Assembly: GCA_022457155.1 (NCBI GenBank)
Contig: JAJGOT010000049.1
Coordinates: forward strand, 1,570,001 to 1,634,000
Length of the DNA stretch: 64,000 nucleotides
Direction: 5' to 3'
From: Cladopsammia gracilis
Taxonomy: Eukaryota; Cnidaria; Anthozoa; Scleractinia; Dendrophylliidae
A model generated the notes under the pieces. That model did not search any database. It had not been told where the DNA came from and was given only the letters and a program-made list of their open reading frames with translations. The translations under genes were made by a program, and so were the position numbers. Shown in pieces: positions 57,080 through 64,000 of the stretch. Positions within the stretch are counted from its first letter, which is position 1; the number at the start of each line of letters is the position of its first letter.

Positions 57080-58214
57080 TTTAGCGTGTTTGTTCAAAAT
57101 AGTCTTCATTTTACAGCTGAGGGGAAACTTATTATATTAAGCGAATGAGCCGAGGCCAATTTGATTGCTACGGGGGAAAATTATGAGGAGGGATGGGGGT
57201 GGCAAAACTACTTAGATTCAATCTATCTTTAGAGAGCCCTTTTACTTAGTTAATGTTCTATGTTTTGTATCAGTCACAGTATTTTAGTAGCAATGACTTG
57301 TATGCCATTACAATGGCGATTTTCTTGTCAATCGAAATTTGGGAAAGATGTACGAAGGTTAAAAAATATTTACTATCTTTATTTATTGATATTTAAACAG
57401 AACTAAAATATATTGCAACGATTTTCATTTGGGATCAAAATTGATTTACTGGCAATGTTTTTAAACAGCCAATTTATATGTGCAGTGTATATGTGGATGT
57501 ATGAGACAAAACAAGAACTTTGTGCATGTGAATAAGTTCAGTAAAAAGACTTAAAAAAGGAATGTTTTCTCTAAATACTTCACTAAGGTAGACTTTTGTA
57601 AAAAAGGCAAATGAAAATATTTTACTTGTCGCTTTTTCCGTTGACTCAAAAATTGTGTACCTTCGGGCAGAATGGTGTTTCTTGTAGGAATAGAGCTCGT
57701 GATTAGGTTTCGTTTCCTTTTATAGCCAATTAAAAATGCGAAGCTGTTTTCAAAACATCTCGGCTTAAAGAAGCTGACATGAGACGTTCTGAACAGCGAC
57801 AAGCGACTCGATTCCGCTTCAAAAATACGACAAATTACGACAGCGACACAATAAACACTGAGAATAGACAGCGAATTTAGAAGGTTGTGCAATTTACCAA
57901 AAAAATTAAACATTATTGACCATATCGTTCATATCAACACGCGACGGCCAACGGTCTGTTTTAATGATCTATTGAAACGTCTACCAACCTTGTTCCCAAG
58001 GCCCCTCTCTTCCTCTCTCTTGGATCGGACGTGCAGTTAGAGTACACCCTAGACTCCCGGTATACACATACATATCGGTGACCTTTGATTTTTGGCGCTC
58101 ATTTATTTCAAAGTCATTCATTGTGTTCTGAATTCTGGTGATCTCTGGTGATCTTATATCGTCAAATAAGGGTCAATAAGTAACTCTTCCCGTATTACAA
58201 GTACACACACCGTC
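57080..58214. other. Intergenic, nothing recognised
   Basis: AT-rich with one minus-strand open frame (57,551-57,913) that shows no recognisable domain and lacks splice or promoter support. The last ~200 bases may hold the promoter of the candidate exon at 58,215, but no clear TATA box was seen. Confidence 0.4.
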
Positions 58215-58317
58215 ATGGAAAAACACAAGGAGGAAAAGAGGAAAGGAAAAAACATAAAAAAACGCAGAAGTCGACACAAATCACACAAGGCTCAAAAGCC
58301 TCGGAAGGGTGGAAAAG
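58215..58317 (+). CDS. Candidate first coding exon of a lysine-rich protein
   Basis: ATG in good context (GTCATGG) opens 34 codons dominated by Lys, Arg and His (EKHKEEKRKGKNIKKRRSRH, then KSHKAQKPRKGGK), ending in AAAAG before a consensus GTAAGT donor at 58,318. Composition suggests a nuclear or nucleolar basic tail. No following exon was found in the remaining 5.7 kb, so the gene would have a long intron or this is chance. Function unknown. Confidence 0.35.
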
Positions 58318-58923
58318 GTAAGTCAATTCTTTTTATGGTCTTTTACGACTTTTTGGGAAGGAACTTGATGAAGGTAACCGTTGAAAATTTATACATCAGT
58401 GGTCGCTGGCCACCCATGATTGTAAGTTCAGAAAATTGCTCTCAAATACATGCATTGAAGACTTCGAAAATACAGTTGAACCCCGCTATTTCCAACATCT
58501 ACTCTCATTAGACTCATATAGTAAATGACTGAAAAAGCAAATCGAAGGTCACCGAAGGGAAATGGATTTGAGTTCGAGATTACGGGGAGTTCGAGAGGTT
58601 CAACTGGTCTCAACTGTGAAACTGTAGGTGCAAATTGTGGGTAATCGCGATACAGAATTAATTCTGACCAGAACTGTCAGAACTGTCGAGCAGAACCGGT
58701 TCAAAAACAAGCTAGGATCATCCAATTTAAATCTTTGATGTGTGCCACAACGTATCGGAAAAATGTTTACGGTTATCCGCGTTTGTAGATCTTTATATAT
58801 AAGATATAAACATCTTAAAATTTTACGGAGATTTTGAAGAAGAAAAGAACTGATTACTAACCATGACCTATGACTGACCTATGGTGATTCTGAACGCACG
58901 TGTTTCCACTTATCGTCGCTACA

Positions 58924-59312
58924 ATGGCTGTGTTTTCACGAGGCGGTTTTTCTCGCTTAACATTCCTGTAGGTAATTTGTTTACTGACCACGTTAAGCAG
59001 CTTAAAAAATTTATGCGTTTTCACGGACAGAACTTTATTCATTTTTCTTATACCATGCGCGATATATTTTCTTTTGTTAAAACAATAGAAAATTAGAACA
59101 CAAAAGAACGACAATGCAATGCCCTTTTTTGTTGTTTAATTGCCGACAAGCTTAAGCGACCTGGTTTGGTGGCTTAAATTTAATGAGAATTCTATTGTAG
59201 TTCGCCGACTCGCTTAACTTTAAGCGAGTTGGACAAGCAACTGTTTTCACGAGATTTCCGACTGTCACTCGCTCTCAGCGACTTGAAAAATCGCTCGTGA
59301 AAACACGGCCAA
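58924..59312. mobile_element. MITE with TGGCYGTGTTTTCACGAG termini, intact solo copy
   Basis: ATGGCTGTGTTTTCACGAGG on the left and CTCGTGAAAACACGGCCA on the right. Same family as the third layer of the 24.3-26.1 kb nest, but uninterrupted (~390 bp) and in inverse orientation. Confidence 0.8.
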
Positions 59313-60049
59313 TGTCTGTCATTGATCGATCAGAGTCCGTTCACGCATAATCGTTTATCATTGTTCATTGCTATTTTAAGACTTAAATTGAGTCAGGAAG
59401 TCCGGACAAAAAAGTGCATATCCTTAGAATTCCTATATTCCTCAAAGACGGAATTGAGCTAATATATATTTTTCCAACTTTAATTTCATTTTTATCTCGT
59501 TAATGCGCATGCGCGCAAACGAGATGTAGGAATCACTAGAAAAGGGACAAAAGTTGTTAACAAAAGTTCTTTGTTAAGTTTTGTGGACTGTGGACTTTTG
59601 TCCGGGGGGGGGGGGGGGGAGAGTTGTTTCTTCTTTATAGAAGCTATATTAGGGCATTGAGGATATGGTTGGTTAAACCGGTTAGGATTTCAATAACAGC
59701 GTCACATACTGCCACTAAAGTTTTTGGGGAGCACCCCCGGACCTATAGTTAATTTCCCTAGGGTATTGGGATGTCAGAACTTGTCATGAACTTGTCATAT
59801 CTCACATTACGTCACCGCAAAGGTATTAAAGCTCTTATTAAGTTTCGATATCTCACGTTACGTTCAATATTTAAAATTTTCAATCATTTGTCGTAAAGCC
59901 ATTAAAGCTGCTTTAGAATGGTAAAAATAGGTCAAATGCGTTTTTCTTGGGAAACGCAGTTTGAGAATTTCACGGTGTATTTTTACGAATGGAGACGTTT
60001 TATGAGTTTTATGAGTTTGTGTTTTAATATGAGCGATATGGCAGAGCAA

Positions 60050-60150
60050 AATAGCATGAACTTTGCGTTTGTTTTATTTTGGAATACTGAATCATTGCTA
60101 TTACGGTTTGATTATGCAATAGTATGGGAAAGACGTCATAGTTTTATTGG
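60050..60150 (+). repeat. Diverged duplicate of 63,712-63,860
   Basis: Shares TTTTATTTTGGAATA-TGAATC, GGTTTGATTATGCAATAGTA and nearby phrases with 63,712-63,860 in the same order. The second copy has ~50 extra bases (TAGGTACATGGTAGAATGTA onward) between the two blocks. Both read as FDYAIV in one frame, but no protein family was recognised. Confidence 0.6.
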
Positions 60151-60276
60151 TTTAGCTACCGTGCGCAAGGAAATTTTGCGGATTGTCCGACTGAATTTGT
60201 TGTGCGGAGGAAATTTTTGCGCGTCGAGACAGCTAAAATTTCTGCTGGGAGGAATGTTTACGGATTTCTGGTCAAG

Positions 60277-60401
60277 TATAAATAAAATCCAAGGCATCGG
60301 TATTAAACTGCAATTTCACTTCCTAACCGGAGGTTTGTATAGTTCTCCTAGTTATGGTTGCTGTTCTGGCGCCAATATGAACATAAACAACGAGAAGACT
60401 A
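60277..60401 (+). promoter_or_regulatory. Possible TATA promoter with short first coding exon
   Basis: TATAAATA at 60277-60284 lies ~95 bases upstream of an ATG (60,377) that opens nine codons (MNINNEKT) before a consensus GTAAGT donor at 60,402. A long frame overlapping this region from 59,918 has no recognisable domain and would run through the TATA box, so the promoter reading is preferred. No downstream exon identified. Confidence 0.25.
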
Positions 60402-61103
60402 GTAAGTGAATTATTGAACGTTGTTGTAAAAACGAACCAGTAGTATGATAACACTCTCTGGTTCTTTTGAGGACGTGTGTGGAGTTGAATCGGGAATACA
60501 GATGACTGTTGTGCCGGTCGCCTCGGAGTTATGAGAGCAATATGTTCACTGTTAAAAAGTTATATACATATATACATCATTAAAACAAGTAATTTTTTCT
60601 GCGGGAGTATATTTCTGCGGTGGAAAATTTAATACAAAATAAAATAATACTGAATAATAATGCAACAACGGACAACCTTGCCTGTATCTCGGATCAGAAA
60701 AAGGTTTTGAAAAATACTGCGGTCAGGAATACCGCATGTTTGATTACTTTAGTACAAATTTTATAATCTGAGAAATTGGGGCGCTAAGTTTCGTGATGTC
60801 ATTTGATAAAGAGTGTACAGCTATCGTGCTGGAGATTCAAATATTTCAAACCGGATGTAATGATGCTATACTGACAATGGAGATACTGCCTAGCTCCGAG
60901 AAACACATTACACTTAAACGCGGAATAAACTCTGAGGAGCTATTAAAAAACAATTGCAAGATGCCACTATTCCAATATGACTATCGCATAAGACTTGGAT
61001 CTTAGAATCTTTTACTGCGGTCGTGACCCCGGGGGTCGTGATGAAGACATTGTCAACACTTTATTTTGAAGTTAAAAGCGGAGTTGTTTTTTAACTCTTT
61101 TAG
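60402..61103. other. Intergenic, nothing recognised
   Basis: AT-rich. One 69-codon ATG frame at 60,796-61,005 (MSFDKECTAIVLEIQIFQTG onward) looks protein-like but has no recognised family, no splice context and no neighbour, so it is not called as a gene. Confidence 0.4.
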
Positions 61104-61260
61104 GGGCCGACCAGTTGACTTTTGTGTGTGGGAGGGGGGGGGGGGGGGGGGTGGAGGGGTGATTAGGTTTGGGTAAGAATTATTTTTTCCTGGCATGCAA
61201 GAGTGTCGAATTTTTTTTCAGCGTTATACGCCATGCAAGATTTTTTTTTTTGAAATACAA
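61104..61260. mobile_element. Left end of the poly-G MITE family
   Basis: AGGGGCCGACCAGTTGACTT then TTTGTGTGTGGGA and 18 G resembles the left terminus of 29,006-29,255 (GGGATGGACCATTTAACTTT, TGTTGGGG). A second such end starts at about 62,006 (AGGGGCCGACCATTTGACTT, poly-T, poly-G). No mirrored right end was found for either. Confidence 0.5.
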
Positions 61261-61379
61261 TTTTTCTTCAAAGTCAAGGATGTGTGGACACAAGTTCAAC
61301 AAATTTATGTGCCAGAGTATCTGGATACCCTCTCAAATGTAGGCCGGATTTCAGCCGTAAATTTCATGGTTTGGTGATA

Positions 61380-62005
61380 GCTGTTAGCCTGTTCAATGAA
61401 CCTATTTATTTCCTCTATGCTGGTGTTCCACAAAGACAACACGTCATCGAGTGTTTTTGTTTTCGTTGTGACTTAATTACAGGGACCGTGGAGCAGTCCC
61501 TGTAGTTAATGAGCGCCGAAGGACCAAGCTTATTTAGAGCTTCTGAAATCACCGGAAACGCGTTTATTTCTATCAATCCTAAGAAAATTTGTCAATTTTT
61601 TATCACCATTCTGTTAGTTTTTTTGCACAAAAACATACATTTAAAACATAATTATAACATGATATGACGTTTATTCAAAGTGACAAAAGCTTTATATTAA
61701 AGCCAGTCCTTAATTTATGTTCTTTTACCATTTAAAGTGGATTTCACCGAACAGAACAAATAATCAAGAAAAAAGAAATGTCTTAAAATTTCGCGTGGGA
61801 CCTATTTCGGGTTCATGATATGCTAGTCAAGTTAGTTGGCTATTTGAAGTTAATTCTTGAAAAAACTGTTTATATTTTTTGGTTTTAGGAATACGTTAGG
61901 AATGAAGTTGCGTGTTTTGTTATTCAACATGTGTAGATGTTATCTGTGGTTGAAACCACAGAAACGATAAATCCTTATCTGTCAGGCGATGAGGTCATAG
62001 CTCTA
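61380..62005. other. Intergenic, nothing recognised
   Basis: No coding, RNA or repeat feature could be supported apart from a short palindromic ACAGGGACCGTGGAG/CAGTCCCTGT stretch near 61,480-61,502. Confidence 0.4.
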
Positions 62006-62827
62006 AGGGGCCGACCATTTGACTTTTGTTTTTTTTTTGGGGGGGAGGGGGGGTAAATTGCAGAAAAAATATCCTGCAGACTCATTCTGAGGAAAAAAAT
62101 TCTTACAAGGACACTGATCTTGAGCAAGAAAAAAAATCCAACAAGGTGTTTTCATGCCAATGCATTGAAATTTGTTTGGCACCTTCTGTACACTTTGTAA
62201 ATCAAAGTACAGTCAAATGACTAACATTTTACCGCATTTTACACATGGCACCGCTATGGAAACGAAAATTCAGCGGCTTTTGCCAACATTTTCATGGCAG
62301 CGGTTGAGACCGAAATCTTAAGGGCGACCTCCGCGGAGCTATGGGGCTGGGTGGGCTATAGCCCCACCAACAATTTTGCCGCGATTTTTTTTTTGCATTT
62401 AGAAAACTGCTTCTAATCTTTGTGTGAAAGGCAAACCCAATTTGTTTTTTGGTTCGCTCAACAACATTTACAATGACCACAATAATGCCGACTATGACAG
62501 ATTAATGATTATGCGAATTTTCTGTTGTCCCATGTTTCTATAGTATCATGTCAGTGTCATGTGTTTTGAAATCGCATCCATTTCAAATTCTCTCGTCTCA
62601 GAGTGTTTCGATCAAATTCTACATTTCTCTAAGCGTTCGCATTATTTTTTATATCTGTTCTTTGACTGCTGCATTGATTTTTACAATTAAGTTTAGACGA
62701 TCAGAAGTTAGCGACCGAAGTTTCGTTTCCATCTGTGGATGGGCAATTGGCGTTGCAAACGGAATGCGAGCAAAGATGACCCAACAGAGATTAAACAATG
62801 TTGCAATCTTAAATACGCACAAGACAA

Positions 62828-62910
62828 GAACTGACGTTGTGTGACTTTTTGATGTGGCTAGCGAATTTGAACTGACGTTGTGTGACTTTTTAATGTGGTT
62901 AGCGAATTTG
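62828..62910. repeat. 41-bp tandem duplication
   Basis: GAACTGACGTTGTGTGACTT ... GCGAATTTG occurs twice in a row (62,828 and 62,869), with a few substitutions between copies. Confidence 0.85.
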
Positions 62911-62993
62911 TCAGTCGAAATGATAACCGCAAACGTAACTTTGGAACATTTACTGACGCTGACCTCCTTCATATAGCAATCAACAGGGGCGGA

Positions 62994-63143
62994 TCCAGGG
63001 GGGGTGAAATGGGTGAATTTTCACCCCCCTTTTCTGAGACCCTTTCTTTTTTCTAAAGTATTTCTCAAATAAAAAAAAACAGGCTTTGGTTCTATTGCAT
63101 TTAAAATTTCACCCCCCATTTCAAAATCCTGGATCCGCCCCTG
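62994..63143. mobile_element. 150-bp MITE with CAGGGGCGGATCCAGG termini
   Basis: CAGGGGCGGATCCAGGGGGG on the left, CCTGGATCCGCCCCTG on the right, flanked by ATCAA on both sides (62,989-62,993 and 63,144-63,148). Subterminal TTCACCCCCC repeats are also inverted. A near match, GGCGCGGATCCAGACC, occurs at 49,903 without a partner. Confidence 0.8.
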
Positions 63144-63533
63144 ATCAAATACAAACCACTTAATTTCTTAAACTGAAAAACATTCATTTAATCCCTAATA
63201 GTTACTAAACACATGATACCGGAAATATAAAACTCTCGACTTTCGAATAAAAAAAGACAGAACTACTATATATTCGCAAATAACCCATTCATGTATAACA
63301 TTAACTTATGCAGCCATTTCTTTTTCAACTCTCCACAAAAGAAAAATCAATGTCCGCTTCACTTTCCAAAACATTTCACATCGATATCGATACCAACATA
63401 CAAATGCTTTCCTTTAACAAGCATTGACAACTAAGCGGAAAACATAGATATTTCAGCCCACCCACATCTGACGTCTAAGTTATCAAAAGTTTCTTTGCTT
63501 TTGTTGATAATTTTGTCGCGATTCTTTAGCGAA

Positions 63534-63667
63534 GCAGTAATGAGTAAGTTCAATTTATGAAATGAATGGCTTTAAGTTCTCATGGCATGTTATGAGGAAA
63601 GCAGTAATTAGTAAGTTCGATTTATGAAATGAATGGCTTTCAGTTCTCATGGTATGTTATCATTTAA
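63534..63667. repeat. 67-bp tandem duplication
   Basis: GCAGTAATGAGTAAGTTCAA ... GGCATGTTAT at 63,534 is repeated from 63,601 with few changes (ATGAATGGCTTT(A/C)AGTTCTC in both). It lies just upstream of the 63.7-kb copy of the 60.05-kb duplicate. Confidence 0.9.
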
Positions 63668-64000
63668 TGAACTTTTGATCTTAAATTACCGATCACGCGA
63701 ACGAAAAGGCAGTATGGACTTTGCCTTTTGTTTATTTTGGAATAGTGAATCATTGCCATTAATAGGTTTAGGTACATGGTAGAATGTATTGACGGTGAAA
63801 AAAATTTGCGCTTTGATTATGCAATAGTAAGCAAGGGACCTCGTGATTTTGCAGATTTAGTCAAACTATTTTTTGTTTGCTACAATTCTCTCTACAGTTC
63901 TATTCGTATACAAGTAAAATTTTGTTGTTCTGAATTGAATGACAAACCAAGCATTTTATTGACAACCATTTTATAAGCGATCTGAGAGTATGCCGGAGAA

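Noticed and set aside
59918..60409. 163-codon + frame as a gene
   Set aside because: No recognisable domain; half of it is shared with a second repeat-like copy at 63.7 kb, and it runs through a TATA box.

Overview
This is animal nuclear DNA, not bacterial: the recognisable genes are split by spliceosomal introns, and the rest is dense with small inverted-repeat transposons, LINE fragments, minisatellites and (TAA)n microsatellites. The gene content (COG6, a lineage-divergent group-A bHLH factor, a single-exon GT31 glycosyltransferase) and the repeat style suggest an anthozoan cnidarian, most likely a stony coral or sea anemone. That taxon is an inference.

Layout. 1-23,938: the last 17 coding exons of COG6 on the + strand. 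They join in frame into 533 codons including the stop; the N-terminal exons lie upstream of the window. Almost every intron carries one or more terminal-inverted-repeat elements (hAT-like, Tc1/mariner-like with TA target duplications, piggyBac-like with TTAA) or LINE debris. Two arrays of one ~106-bp minisatellite lie in opposite orientation in the introns flanking exons 14 and 15. 23,940-31,330: intergenic, with a four-level nest of transposons (24.3-26.1 kb) and a second nest (28.4-29.3 kb). 31,335-33,812 (- strand): a bHLH transcription factor whose whole coding sequence is in one exon, with a probable noncoding first exon and TATA-like promoter ~2 kb upstream. 33.8-43.1 kb: AT-rich, mostly gene-free DNA with a few MITEs. 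43.2-45.5 kb: a 5'-truncated, frameshifted non-LTR retrotransposon. 45.8-50.7 kb: the most unusual locus, a ~4.85-kb unit with long terminal inverted repeats around a decayed gene that has a PIN/FEN-like acidic motif region and a C-terminal CXC (tesmin/TSO1-like) cysteine domain, with no recognisable transposase. 52.1-53.4 kb: a hAT-type MITE with a perfect 8-bp target duplication. 54.8-56.0 kb (- strand): an intact GT31 (beta-1,3-galactosyltransferase-like) gene. 56-64 kb: MITEs, tandem duplications, and two candidate first exons (58.2 and 60.4 kb) whose remaining exons I could not find.

The three intact genes have no evident shared pathway, although COG6 (Golgi tethering) and the GT31 enzyme both act in the Golgi. 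Exon boundaries come from reading splice signals and frame continuity by eye; mobile-element family names rest on terminal motifs and target-site duplications and were not checked against a repeat library.
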